Shown: positions 8,787 to 17,489, counted from the first letter of the stretch. The stretch: 64,000 nucleotides of DNA from Pontibacter sp. E15-1 (GCF_022601975.1 NZ_JAKVIR010000028.1:16062-80061), one strand, 5' to 3'. Translations and numbers: made by a program. Notes: a model not told the origin generated them from the sequence alone.

Positions 8787-10668
8787 CGTAGATCTCTAGT
8801 TTACCGTGTTTCTTCAATTCATACTGTTTCGTCATCTCAAACACCACCGGGGTTACCAGCAGGATGTGGATCGAGGAGGTGAACACGCCGCCGATCATCG
8901 GCAGCACGATCGGCAGCATCACGTCGCTGCCCACGCCGGTGGCCCACAGTACCGGGATCAGGCCGAACAGGGCCACCGACACGGTCATGATTTTCGGGCG
9001 CAGGCGCTTGGCAGCCCCCATGAAAACATAATCGGACACATCCTGCTTTGTGATGGTCTCGGACGAGTTTCCCTTTGCGTCGGCCAGGTCCTTCATGGCC
9101 TCGTTGAGGTAGACCACCATCACCATGGCCGTCTCAATGGCCAGTCCGAAGAGGGCGATGAAGCCCACCGCCACCGCCACCGACAGGTTGACGCCATAGA
9201 AATACACGATAAATACGCCGCCCACCAGCGCAAACGGGATGGTGATCAGGTTGAGCAGGGCCTCCTTCATGGACTTGAATGAGAAGTAGAGAATCAGGAA
9301 GATGATCACCAGCACCAGCGGGATGATGAGCTGTAGCGTCTGGTTGGCGCGCACCTGGTTTTCCCACTGCCCGCTCCACTCCAGGTAGTAGCCCTCCGGC
9401 ATGATCTTGCCCTCGGCGTTTATCTTCTCCATCGCCTCTTTCACCGTGCTGCCCAGGTCGCGGTCGCGCACGTTGAAGAGCACTGCCCCGCGCAGCTGCG
9501 CATTCTCAGAGTTGATCATCGGCGGACCGTTGGTGAAGCGGATGTCAGCCACAGACGAGAGGGGTATGGTGCCGGAGGAGGTTTCGAGCGGGATGCGCTG
9601 AATGCGCTCCAGGCTGTTGCGGTACTCCTGCGCCAGCCGCACGTTAATGGCGAAGCGCTCGCGCCCCTCAATGGTGTTGCCGATCGTTGCCCCGCCCAGC
9701 GCCGACTCCACCGTCATGTTCACGGCGTCTATCGTCAGGCCATAGCGGCCCAGGGCGTTGCGGTCGATGTCGATCTCCATGTACTTGCCCCCCGTAATGG
9801 GGTCCACGTACAGGTCCTTCACGCCGGGCACGGCCTCGAGGGCCGATTTTACCCGCTCTGACACGGCGTATACCGAGTCGAGGTCCTGGCCATATACCTT
9901 CACGCCCACATCGGTGCGGATACCGGTGGCCAGCATGTTGATGCGGTTGATGATGGGCTGCGTCCAGCCGTTGACCACACCGGGGATCTGCAGCTTCTCG
10001 TCCAGCTCCCGGATGATGTCCTTTTTCGTGATTCCCTCGCGCCACTCTTCCCGCGGCTTGAGCATGATGATGGTCTCGATCATGCTGATCGGGGAGTTGT
10101 CGGTGGCGGTGCTGGCGCGCCCGGCCTTGCCCAGCACACTCTTCACCTCGGGCACCGACTTGATGATCTTGTCCTGCACCTGCAGGATGCGCTTGGCCTC
10201 GGCATTCGACACGTCGGGCAGCGTAACCGGCATGAACAGGATGGAACCCTCGTTGAGTGGCGGCATAAACTCGGTGCCCAGGCTGAGCAGCATGGGTATG
10301 GCCACCAGCAGGGCGAGCACGTTCAGGCCGATGGTGGTTTTGCGCCAGTTCAGGCACCATTTCAGCAGCGGGCCATACACCCGCTCCAGCCCCCGGTTGA
10401 TCGGGTTGGCGTTATCGTCCCGGAACTTTCCCTTCAGGAAGAAGGAGATGAGCACCGGCGTGAGGGTGATCGCCACCACCGCATCCACCAGTAGGATAAA
10501 GGTCTTTGTCCAGGCCAGCGGGCTGAACAGTTTGCCTTCCTGGCCTGTCAGCAGAAACACCGGCAGGAAGGAGGTGATCACGATGATTGTGCTCCAGAAC
10601 ACGCTAGGGCCAACCTGCTTGGAGGCTTTCTCGATGATGCGGAGTCTGGTTTCTTTATCTAGTTTCAT
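8773..10668 (-). CDS. cusA: CusA-like RND permease, C-terminal half of a split gene
   Basis: 631 residues corresponding to the CusA/CzcA heavy-metal RND pump from the cytoplasmic loop after transmembrane helix 4 to the C-terminus. It has TM5-6, the second periplasmic porter loop and the last six helices (about residues 460-610). It begins with its own ATG at 10668, and its first residues (Lys-Leu-Asp-Lys-Glu-Thr-Arg) match the family sequence expected immediately after the point where the other half (11141-12427) stops, so essentially nothing is lost. The halves lie in different reading frames, separated by a four-helix-bundle element. With both halves intact, a functional two-piece pump is plausible; a recent disruption is the alternative. 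Confidence 0.88.
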   Translation of the reverse strand: MKLDKETRLRIIEKASKQVGPSVFWSTIIVITSFLPVFLLTGQEGKLFSPLAWTKTFILLVDAVVAITLTPVLISFFLKGKFRDDNANPINRGLERVYGPLLKWCLNWRKTTIGLNVLALLVAIPMLLSLGTEFMPPLNEGSILFMPVTLPDVSNAEAKRILQVQDKIIKSVPEVKSVLGKAGRASTATDNSPISMIETIIMLKPREEWREGITKKDIIRELDEKLQIPGVVNGWTQPIINRINMLATGIRTDVGVKVYGQDLDSVYAVSERVKSALEAVPGVKDLYVDPITGGKYMEIDIDRNALGRYGLTIDAVNMTVESALGGATIGNTIEGRERFAINVRLAQEYRNSLERIQRIPLETSSGTIPLSSVADIRFTNGPPMINSENAQLRGAVLFNVRDRDLGSTVKEAMEKINAEGKIMPEGYYLEWSGQWENQVRANQTLQLIIPLVLVIIFLILYFSFKSMKEALLNLITIPFALVGGVFIVYFYGVNLSVAVAVGFIALFGLAIETAMVMVVYLNEAMKDLADAKGNSSETITKQDVSDYVFMGAAKRLRPKIMTVSVALFGLIPVLWATGVGSDVMLPIVLPMIGGVFTSSIHILLVTPVVFEMTKQYELKKHGKLEIYDVKH

Positions 10669-10673
10669 ATATT

Positions 10674-11137
10674 AGTTTTGAATGAGCGGGTGAGTGAATG
10701 AGTGAATTTTATCTGGTAGTATTTTTTCTGGCCTTTGCCAAAACAGATAAAATCTCAGTCGTTTCTTTTACCAGTGGTGTTGTCGTCAATTTGCTGGTGA
10801 TGCCAGATTCCTCAAGTAGCTCAAGCCAGAAAATTGTCTCATCCGCCTCTTCAATCACGATGCTCACTTTTGAATAAAATTCTGCTGCTGACCTTGCGCG
10901 GCAAGCAGCTCTATAATTTGCTCCTACTGATGTGGCTGAGCGCAATAACTGCCTTTTCATGATGTTTGCTTCCTCTGATTTGGGTAAACCTTGGCTAAAG
11001 CGAATGACATCGAGCGCAAGTTTTTTGGTGCGCTGGCGGAATAGTTCAACAAACTCTTCCTTAGGGGTTTTATTTAAATCACTCATGGCTAATCCATTTA
11101 AGATTCACACATTCACTCAAACACTCATTCAAAATTT
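10674..11137 (-). mobile_element. IVS-like element: four-helix-bundle gene between inverted repeats, inserted in cusA
   Basis: The S23-like gene 10709-11086 is bracketed by a left arm at 10674-10710 and a right arm at about 11101-11137. They are inverted repeats of 37 bases with 31 identities, built of GAATGAGTGA-type words. The 464-bp unit lies exactly between the two halves of cusA. The same gene type is known from intervening sequences inside 23S rRNA genes, where flanking repeats form a stem cut by RNase III. I infer a related mobile unit here. Short GAATGA-rich spacers also occur elsewhere in this operon (for example 7400-7460), so the arms may partly reflect generic spacer sequence. Confidence 0.6.
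10709..11086 (-). CDS. Four-helix-bundle protein (S23 / 23S rRNA intervening-sequence protein family)
   Basis: 125 residues, entirely helical, with the family's hallmarks: an N-terminal Phe-Arg-Gln-Arg-Thr-Lys-Lys-Leu-Ala-Leu-Asp-Val-Ile region, a central Ser-Ala-Thr-Ser-Val-Gly-Ala-Asn-Tyr-Arg-Ala-Ala motif (about residues 50-61) and a C-terminal helix with Glu-Glu-Ala-Asp-Glu-Thr. Members are encoded in 23S rRNA intervening sequences or as stand-alone genes common in Bacteroidota, and form pentamers; the biological role is not settled. Here it interrupts cusA in the same orientation and is enclosed by inverted repeats. It has no evident metal-related function, so it is probably a passenger or the core of the inserted element. 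Confidence 0.9.
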   Translation of the reverse strand: MSDLNKTPKEEFVELFRQRTKKLALDVIRFSQGLPKSEEANIMKRQLLRSATSVGANYRAACRARSAAEFYSKVSIVIEEADETIFWLELLEESGITSKLTTTPLVKETTEILSVLAKARKNTTR

Positions 11138-11140
11138 CTC

Positions 11141-12427
11141 CTATTCCTCCTCCATCCACTTTTTGCTCTTTGCTGCTTCTGCCAGGTGCCGGTAGGAGTT
11201 TTCTACCATCACGATGGCGTCGTCCACGATCACACCCACAGACAGGGCGATACCCGTCAGGGACATGATGTTGGAGGAAATATCGAAGGCGTTGAGCAGG
11301 ATAAAGCCGATGGCCACGGAGAGCGGCAGCTGAATGATAATGACCAGGGCGCTGCGCCAGTGGAAGAGAAAGAGGAACACCACGACAGAAGCCACGATCA
11401 TCTCCTCGATGAGGGTGGTTCTCACGGAGCTCACGCTTTCGTTGATCAGGCCGCTGCGGTCATACACGATGTTGAACTTTACCCCCTCGGGCAAGCCCTT
11501 GGAAATCTCGGCCATCTTGGCCTTCACATTGTCAATCACCTCGGCGGCGTTCTCGCCGTAGCGCATCACCACAATGCCCCCCACGGCCTCGCCCTCGCCG
11601 TTCAGGTCGAAGATGCCAAGGCGGCTCTCGCCCGTCATCTGCACGGTGGCCACGTCCTGCACGCGCACGGGTATGGTGTTGTTGGTGGTGATGGCGATGT
11701 TCTCGATCTCCCCCGCCGACTTCAGGTAGCCGGTGGTTTTGATGATGTAGCCGATGTCGGATCGCTCAAACTTGCGCCCGCCCGCCTCGTTGTTGTTGGC
11801 GCGCACGGCCTGAATCACCTGGGGCACCGTGATGTTGTAGTAAGTGAGCTTGTTGGGGTCCACGGTAACCTGGTACTGCTTCTGGAAACCGCCGAAGGAG
11901 GCCACCTCGCTCACGCCACTCACGTTCTGCAAGGCAAACTTCACATACCAGTCCTGCACGGCGCGCTGCTCGCCAAGGTCCATGCCGGGGGCATCCAGGG
12001 TATACCACAGCACGTGCCCGACGCCGGTGCCGTCAGGCCCCAGGGTTGGAGTAACGCCCTCAGGCAGCATGTTGCCAACCGTGCTCAGCCGCTCCAGCAC
12101 CCGCGAGCGGGCCCAGTACACGTCAGTGTCCTCATCGAAAATGATATAGATAAAGCTCATGCCGAACATGGAGCTGCCGCGCACATACTTCACCTCGGGC
12201 AGGCCCTGGAGGTTAGTGACCAGCGGGTAGGTAACCTGGTCTTCGATGATCTGGGGGCTGCGGCCCATCCACTCGGTGAAAACGATAACCTGGTTCTCAG
12301 ACAGATCCGGTATGGCGTCTACCTTGTTGGCTTGCACAGAATAAAGTCCCCAGCCAAAGAGTATGGCCGAGACGAGCAGCACGAGCACGCGGTTGCGCAG
12401 CGAAAAGGAAATGAACTTCTCAATCAT
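11141..12427 (-). CDS. cusA: CusA-like RND permease, N-terminal half of a split gene
   Basis: About 428 residues from the ATG at 12427, which gives the family's usual Met-Ile-Glu-Lys-Phe-Ile start (an in-frame upstream start at 12475 would add 16 atypical residues). It contains TM1, the first porter loop and TM2-4, including the Val-Asp-Asp-Ala motif (Asp at about 402-403) of the proton relay. The frame stops at 11141 in the cytoplasmic TM4-TM5 loop after Lys-Lys-Trp-Met-Glu-Glu-Glu. A normal CusA continues for some 600 residues, which here are encoded by 8773-10668 beyond the inserted element. The upstream neighbour is the HYC_CC_PP gene. Confidence 0.88.
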   Translation of the reverse strand: MIEKFISFSLRNRVLVLLVSAILFGWGLYSVQANKVDAIPDLSENQVIVFTEWMGRSPQIIEDQVTYPLVTNLQGLPEVKYVRGSSMFGMSFIYIIFDEDTDVYWARSRVLERLSTVGNMLPEGVTPTLGPDGTGVGHVLWYTLDAPGMDLGEQRAVQDWYVKFALQNVSGVSEVASFGGFQKQYQVTVDPNKLTYYNITVPQVIQAVRANNNEAGGRKFERSDIGYIIKTTGYLKSAGEIENIAITTNNTIPVRVQDVATVQMTGESRLGIFDLNGEGEAVGGIVVMRYGENAAEVIDNVKAKMAEISKGLPEGVKFNIVYDRSGLINESVSSVRTTLIEEMIVASVVVFLFLFHWRSALVIIIQLPLSVAIGFILLNAFDISSNIMSLTGIALSVGVIVDDAIVMVENSYRHLAEAAKSKKWMEEE

Positions 12428-12487
12428 GGAGAAAGATGTTTTAAACCAATACAGAACAGAAACAAGCAGCTGCATGACAGCTGTCGG

Positions 12488-12577
12488 GGAGTGCCTGAAA
12501 CAGGGGTATGGCCGGGGAATGCGTTAGCGTGTGGACCAAAAAGGCCACGGGTGGTCAGCATGCCCGGGAGGCACTCC
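12488..12577 (-). terminator. Possible hairpin between HYC_CC_PP gene and cusA
   Basis: A 9-base inverted repeat (12488-12496 with 12569-12577) encloses a smaller hairpin (12531-12548) whose loop reads TTTTT on the minus strand. It could act as a partial terminator or RNA-processing site between the first operon gene and cusA. Function is only inferred. Confidence 0.3.
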
Positions 12578-12588
12578 GGTCTGTATGG

Positions 12589-13029
12589 TTATAGGAGGAA
12601 AGACTGCACCAGCAACGGAATGTCGCGGGCAAAAGGAGGTGACGTGTAAGCGGTATACCTCGGGGCAAGTGTGGACTCGGACGCGTAAAACTGCAGCACG
12701 ACCGCTTTTACGATAGCCAGCAGCTTGATGTGCTGCAGCTTGTGCAGGTCAATGGACGACTGGGTGTCTGTAGCGGAATCATGGCGTTCGGCCACTGTTT
12801 TGTGGTCCTGGCAGCAGCCGTCATTGTCAGGTTTGGCTTGCTTTGGGGTATGGCACGGGGGCTGTGGCTCCTGAAGCACTTGCCGCATCGGGCAGTCGGA
12901 GGAGGCGCCAAACAGGGTCACGTCACGCAACTCACCGCCACACAGGTGCACACCCACCGCCATACCCGTCGAGGAGACGAGCACCAGCAGCGCAAGCGTG
13001 AGGAGTATGATTTGGCGGTATAGCTTCAT
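12589..13029 (-). CDS. HYC_CC_PP family protein of the copper operon
   Basis: 146 residues with an N-terminal signal/anchor helix (residues 1-24), a Val-His-Leu-Cys-Gly-Gly motif at about 27, a Cys-Pro-Met at about 46, a Gly-Cys-Cys-Gln-Asp-His motif at about 71 and a Ser-Pro-Pro near residue 130. This His-Cys / Cys-Cys / Pro-Pro pattern defines the small Bacteroidota family usually found next to heavy-metal efflux genes. Cys, His and Met residues suggest periplasmic metal binding, but the biochemical role is not established. It is the first gene of the cus-like operon, followed by cusA. Confidence 0.8.
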   Translation of the reverse strand: MKLYRQIILLTLALLVLVSSTGMAVGVHLCGGELRDVTLFGASSDCPMRQVLQEPQPPCHTPKQAKPDNDGCCQDHKTVAERHDSATDTQSSIDLHKLQHIKLLAIVKAVVLQFYASESTLAPRYTAYTSPPFARDIPLLVQSFLL

Positions 13030-13043
13030 GTTAATTTTTGATA

Positions 13044-14000
13044 CTACAAAGGTATAAGCTCTGCAGCAAGCGGCCTTACAAAATTAGCAAAATTATTTAC
13101 AGAATTCTGGAAACGGCCCAGGGGGCCAGTCTGATAACAGGCATACCGGTAAAGAAGTTGCCGGTATGCCTGCCTTTTATACCCGTTGCCGCAACAGCCT
13201 TTGTCGCTGAAGCCGGGGTAGAGCGTCATGCCGCCGTCCACGTACAGGGTGGTGCCGGTGATGTAGTCTGCCTCGTCGGTTGCCAGCCACACGGCCACTT
13301 TAGCGACGTCCTCCGGCTCCCCGATGCGGCCATAGGGGATGAGCGAGAGCATGCCCGCGCTGCCTTCTCTGGTTTCCCATACCTCCTGGTTGATCCCGGT
13401 TTTGATGGCGCCGGGGGCAATGCTGTTTACCCGGATCTTGTTGGGGGCGAGCTCCTGGGCCAGCGTCTTCATCAGCATCTGTACCCCGCCCTTGGCTGTG
13501 GCATAGTTCACATGGCCTGCCCACGGGATGATATCGTGCACGGAGCTGATGAAGAGGATATGCCCGGCCGCCGTTCTTGCTTCCGGGTCAACCTTGCGCT
13601 TCGTAAACTCGCGGGCCGCTGCCTGGGCACACAAAAAGTAGCCGGTCAGGTTGGTGTCGATCACCTGTTGCCATTCTTCCAGGGTCATGTCCAGCACAGC
13701 GGCGTCCCGCTGTATGCCTGCGTTGCTCACCAGAATGTCCACGGTGCCAAATGCGTCTGTGGCGGCCCTGAAAAGCCGCTCCACGTCTGCCGGGTTGCCC
13801 GTGTCGGCCTGTACCACCACCGCCTTGCCGCCTCCCTCCTCCAGCCGGGCTTTCAGCTCCTGTGCCGGTGCCTCATTCGCGTGGTAGTTAATCACGACAC
13901 TTGCGCCTTCCTGGCCCATGGCCAGCGCGATGGCCTGGCCTATACCGGCGCTCGACCCGGTAACCACCGCTACTTTTCCCTGTAACCTTTTGTTTTTCAT
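13044..14000 (-). CDS. SDR-family oxidoreductase (glucose 1-dehydrogenase-like) with C-terminal run-through
   Basis: From the ATG at 14000 (Met-Lys-Asn-Lys-Arg-Leu) the protein is 318 residues; an in-frame start at 14078 would add an unlike leader. It has the classical SDR features: Thr-Gly-Ser-Ser-Ala-Gly-Ile-Gly for NAD(P) binding near residue 15, Asn-Ala-Gly, catalytic Ser in Phe-Ile-Ser-Ser and Tyr-Ala-Thr-Ala-Lys. The normal family end (Asp-Gly-Gly-Met-Thr-Leu-Tyr-Pro-Gly-Phe) comes at about residue 265. The last 50 residues are atypical, run through a perfect hairpin (13138-13172) and overlap a promoter-like sequence, so the original stop codon seems lost. The substrate is unknown. Confidence 0.8.
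   Translation of the reverse strand: MKNKRLQGKVAVVTGSSAGIGQAIALAMGQEGASVVINYHANEAPAQELKARLEEGGGKAVVVQADTGNPADVERLFRAATDAFGTVDILVSNAGIQRDAAVLDMTLEEWQQVIDTNLTGYFLCAQAAAREFTKRKVDPEARTAAGHILFISSVHDIIPWAGHVNYATAKGGVQMLMKTLAQELAPNKIRVNSIAPGAIKTGINQEVWETREGSAGMLSLIPYGRIGEPEDVAKVAVWLATDEADYITGTTLYVDGGMTLYPGFSDKGCCGNGYKRQAYRQLLYRYACYQTGPLGRFQNSVNNFANFVRPLAAELIPL
13047..13082 (-). promoter_or_regulatory. Putative Bacteroidota-type promoter of the cus-like operon
   Basis: On the minus strand TACCTTTG (13047-13054) matches the TAnnTTTG -7 box exactly, and a TTTG lies at 13079-13082. The 24-base spacing is longer than the usual 19-21. The -7 box is about 18 bases upstream of the ATG at 13029. Confidence 0.4.
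13138..13172. terminator. Perfect 12-bp hairpin at the end of the SDR gene
   Basis: 13138-13149 and 13161-13172 are perfect inverted repeats of 12 bases around an 11-base loop. There is no strong T-run on the minus strand, and a short one (CCTTTTAT) on the plus strand. It probably served as the terminator between the SDR gene and the cus-like operon. Confidence 0.45.
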
Positions 14001-14305
14001 CGTGTTTGTTTCATGTGCTTTCTCCTGTGTGCCCGGCCAGGTGCGCGTGCAGTGGCCGGAGGTGTTTTCGCTTTCCATCTGCTAACGGCTAAACCCGGCC
14101 GCAGTTGCCTGAAACGATTGCACAGCCACAAGCCAGCCCCAGCAGGCCACGGGTTCAGTTGCGCGGGGTTGTCTGATAGGAGTTATCCTTGTACATTTGT
14201 CTGAGCAAAGCAGGCCAAATACGCAGGCATGCAGCATCATGTATGATACAGCACTGTCAGATTCGCCTTTGCCCGGTGCCGCCCTATGGTGGGGCAGGGG
14301 AGCGA

Positions 14306-17251
14306 ATGACCAAAACCGGATATTTAAGGATGATGGGTGCAGCACTCTCACATAAAGCGGGCTTCAGGGCGGTATTTTTGCTGCTGTTGCAGGCGATCCT
14401 CTGTTTTTTGCCTTCCCAAGCAGACGCCGCGCCGGATGCCGGGTTCCCCTATGTCCAGAACTTCACAAAATTGGCGTACCAGGCGGGCAACCAGAACTGG
14501 GGTATCGCGCAGGGCCCCGACGGAGTGGTATACTATGCCAACGCCAACGGGCTACTGGCCTACGACGGAAACCACTGGCAGCTATACCCCTTGCCCAACA
14601 ACCAGATTGTCCGGGCGGTGGCCTCCGATAACAAAGGGCGTATCTATACCGGAGCCTACGGCGAGATGGGCTACTGGAGCTACAGCCAGGAGGGCCGCTT
14701 CACCTATACCTCCCTAACGGGCCTGATTCCGGGCAAACAGGCGCTGGCCGATGAGATATGGAAAATCTATACCGACGGCAGCCGGGTGCTCTTCCAGTCG
14801 TTTGGCAGCATTTATATATATGAGGACGGCAAGATAGACGTAGTGAAGGCAACGCGGCCCTACCTGTTCCTGCTCAAAGCCGCAGACCGATTTTTTGTGG
14901 AGGTGATCGGGGAGGGGTTTTATGAGCTGAAGGGCAAGGAGCTGGTTCAACTTGTTCCTGCCGGGGTGCCTGGCACCGCCGGAATTCTGTCGGTGCTTCC
15001 ATACCGGAAGGGGCAGTTTCTGGTGGGCACCAACCGGAACGGCCTTTTTATATACGACGGCAACACGCTGAAGCCCTGGGAGAACCAGGTGAATCAGCTC
15101 CTGATCGAAAACCAACTGAACAATGGCGTACGGCTGCCGCACGATGTTTTTGCCTTCGGCACCATCCTGAAGGGCGTTGTGATGGTAGATACCGCCGGCA
15201 ACCTGGTGCAGCAGATAAACAAGAACAGCGGGCTGCAGAACAACACGGTGCTGAGCATGTTCGCGGATGCCAGCGACAACCTGTGGCTGGGGCTCGACAA
15301 TGGCATCGACCACATCGACGTGAACTCGCCACTCTACTTCTACTTCGATAAAACCGGCAAGTTCGGGACGGTATACGCCAGCACGATCTTCCGGGGGAAA
15401 ATATACCTGGGCACGAATCAGGGCCTTTTTTACAGCGAATGGGCGGGCAATAACAGTGCAGCCCTTTTCCAGAACCTCGACTTTAAGATGATCCCCGGTT
15501 CGCAGGGGCAGGTATGGGATCTGTCGGTGCAGGACGGCGAGCTGCTGTGCGGCCACAACGACGGCACGTTTCGGGTGGAGGGCGACCAGCTGGTGAAAAT
15601 AGCGAACATCAAAGGCGGCTGGGTGCTGCAACGGCTGCAGGCAAACCCCGACTACCTGTTGCAGGGCACCTACAACGGGCTGGCGCTGTTCCGCAAGGAT
15701 GAACAGGGGAATTGGGCGCTGTGGCGCCAGATAGAGGGCTTTGGCGCGCCCTCGCGGTATGTGGAGCAGGACAACAGCGGGCACATCTGGGTGAGCCATG
15801 CCTACAAAGGGCTGTTCCGGCTAACGCTGGGTAAAGAGCTGTGGAAGGTGAAGGAGAGCAGCAGCTTTAACGAGGCGCAGGGCCTGCCCAGCGATTACAG
15901 GATCAACATCTCCAGGCTCTTCAACCGCATCCTTTTTTCGTCGGATGATGGCTTTTATGTGTTTGATGAGGTCGGCAGCAAGTTTGAGCCATACCAGGAG
16001 CTGAACCGGAAGCTCGGCAGCTTCGCCACTTCCAACCGCGTCATCAAAGCCAACGACTCGACGTACTGGTTCATCAACCACGGCAAGGTCGCGCTGGTGG
16101 GCTTCGGCAGCGACGGCACGCTTACCCTCAACACCAACCAGTTCAGCATCCTGGACAACCGCATGGTGCAGAAGTATGAGAACATCAGCCAGATACGCGC
16201 CTCCGACTACCTCATCAGCATAGACGACGGTTTCGTGGTATACAGTTCCGGCACCAGGCCACAGCCGTTTGCCCTGCCGCCCGTCCTGATCAGGAGGGTG
16301 GAGCACGCCACCGAGGGCAGTGCGCTCCTCAGCGACAGGGGCGGCACTGACGGTGCGCTGGAGCTTCCGTTTGCCCACAACAACCTGCGCATTTCCTATG
16401 CCCTGCCCCTTTACCAGCAGGCCACTGTCAAGTTTCAGTATTTTCTGGAAGGGTACTCCCGGCAGTGGTCGGCCTGGAGCAGCGCCGACCAGAAGGAGTT
16501 TACCAACCTGCCCTACGGCCGGTATACCTTTCGGGTGCGCGCCCGCGTGAATGACAACCAGCTGACGAAGGATGCGGCGTATACCTTCACGATCCTTCCG
16601 CCCTGGTATGCCACCACCTGGGCCTTTCTGGGGTATGCCGTGCTGGCTGTTTTGCTGGCCCTGCTCCTCCGCAGGCTTTACCACCGGAAACTGCAGCGCG
16701 ACCATGCGCGGATACAGCACCGGCTGGAGCAGGAAAAGCAGGAGCACCTGCAGCGCGAGGCGCTGCTAAACGAGCAGAAGATCGTGAAGCTGCGTAACGA
16801 GCAGCTGAAGGCAGAGCTGTCGGGCAAGAGCCGCGAGCTGGCCAATACCGCCCTGAACATCGTGTCTAAAAACGAGCTGCTGCAAAACCTGCGGGTGGAA
16901 GTGAACAAACTGGAGGACGGCGACGGCAAAAAGCTGCCTGCGGCCAAGCTTAGGAAAATCCAAAAAATAATTGAAGAGGGTATGGGCGACCAGCAGGACT
17001 GGAACCTGTTTGAGAACAGTTTCGACGAGGCCCACGCCAACTACTTTAAGAAGCTGAAGGAAGAGTACCCGGACCTGACCCCAAATGACCTGAAATTGAG
17101 TGCTTACCTACGCATGAACATGAGCAGCAAAGAGATTGCCTCGCTGCTCCATATCACGGTGCGGAGCGTGGAGCTGCGGCGCTACCGGCTGCGCAAAAAG
17201 CTTAACATGGAGCACGATAAGAACTTGGTGGAGTTTTTTCTGGAGCTATAA
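14306..17251 (+). CDS. Membrane-spanning propeller / triple-tyrosine sensor with LuxR-like HTH
   Basis: About 981 residues from ATG 14306 (an ATG at 14330 is possible). Order: signal or anchor helix, a periplasmic two-component-regulator-type beta-propeller (about residues 45-690), a Y_Y_Y (triple tyrosine) domain (about 715-770, with Tyr-Phe-Leu-Glu-Gly-Tyr-Ser), a transmembrane helix (about 785-805), a long coiled coil, and a cytoplasmic C-terminal LuxR-like HTH (Ser-Ser-Lys-Glu-Ile-Ala-Ser-Leu-Leu). There is no histidine kinase domain, so it appears to be a one-piece sensor-regulator. It lies directly upstream of susC/susD and probably switches that locus on when a glycan fragment is bound; this is inferred from position. 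Confidence 0.8.
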   Translation: MTKTGYLRMMGAALSHKAGFRAVFLLLLQAILCFLPSQADAAPDAGFPYVQNFTKLAYQAGNQNWGIAQGPDGVVYYANANGLLAYDGNHWQLYPLPNNQIVRAVASDNKGRIYTGAYGEMGYWSYSQEGRFTYTSLTGLIPGKQALADEIWKIYTDGSRVLFQSFGSIYIYEDGKIDVVKATRPYLFLLKAADRFFVEVIGEGFYELKGKELVQLVPAGVPGTAGILSVLPYRKGQFLVGTNRNGLFIYDGNTLKPWENQVNQLLIENQLNNGVRLPHDVFAFGTILKGVVMVDTAGNLVQQINKNSGLQNNTVLSMFADASDNLWLGLDNGIDHIDVNSPLYFYFDKTGKFGTVYASTIFRGKIYLGTNQGLFYSEWAGNNSAALFQNLDFKMIPGSQGQVWDLSVQDGELLCGHNDGTFRVEGDQLVKIANIKGGWVLQRLQANPDYLLQGTYNGLALFRKDEQGNWALWRQIEGFGAPSRYVEQDNSGHIWVSHAYKGLFRLTLGKELWKVKESSSFNEAQGLPSDYRINISRLFNRILFSSDDGFYVFDEVGSKFEPYQELNRKLGSFATSNRVIKANDSTYWFINHGKVALVGFGSDGTLTLNTNQFSILDNRMVQKYENISQIRASDYLISIDDGFVVYSSGTRPQPFALPPVLIRRVEHATEGSALLSDRGGTDGALELPFAHNNLRISYALPLYQQATVKFQYFLEGYSRQWSAWSSADQKEFTNLPYGRYTFRVRARVNDNQLTKDAAYTFTILPPWYATTWAFLGYAVLAVLLALLLRRLYHRKLQRDHARIQHRLEQEKQEHLQREALLNEQKIVKLRNEQLKAELSGKSRELANTALNIVSKNELLQNLRVEVNKLEDGDGKKLPAAKLRKIQKIIEEGMGDQQDWNLFENSFDEAHANYFKKLKEEYPDLTPNDLKLSAYLRMNMSSKEIASLLHITVRSVELRRYRLRKKLNMEHDKNLVEFFLEL

Positions 17252-17293
17252 CACGGGCCGTACACCACATCATTACCTCTCATGCCACCCCTC

Positions 17294-17317
17294 AAAAGCC
17301 TCTCAGAGGCTTTTTTT
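17294..17317 (+). terminator. Intrinsic terminator after the sensor-regulator gene
   Basis: AAAAGCCTC and GAGGC form a tight hairpin followed by seven T residues, 40 bases after the stop codon. Confidence 0.85.
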
Positions 17318-17385
17318 GTCTTCGTGCTGCCCACCCCGGGTTTGTGTGCGTATAGGAGAATATCCCGCCAACGCCCTGTAAAACA

Positions 17386-17407
17386 GTGTGTAAGTGCTTG
17401 CTCACAC
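17386..17407. promoter_or_regulatory. Candidate operator: GTGTG-N12-CACAC upstream of susC
   Basis: An inverted repeat (17386-17390 and 17403-17407) lies about 50 bases upstream of the susC -33 box, a reasonable place for activator binding, for instance by the LuxR-like regulator upstream. It is short and could be chance. Confidence 0.25.
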
Positions 17408-17457
17408 GCTACTTTAAAGTATTTGCTCCCCTGATGTGGCGATGTAGTGGTGGCTTT

Positions 17458-17489
17458 TTTGGTTCGGGTGGCATTAAGTGAGACTTTTG
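17458..17489 (+). promoter_or_regulatory. Putative susC promoter (TTTG, 20 bp, GACTTTTG)
   Basis: TTTG at 17458-17461 and GACTTTTG at 17482-17489 (one mismatch to TAnnTTTG) are separated by 20 bases, matching the Bacteroidota housekeeping sigma-factor consensus. The susC ATG follows 40 bases downstream. Confidence 0.55.

Noticed and set aside
11186..12649. Long open frame (487 codons) antisense to cusA
   Set aside because: His/Gly/Val-rich translation typical of a shadow of a GC-rich gene; the sense strand encodes clear RND permease.
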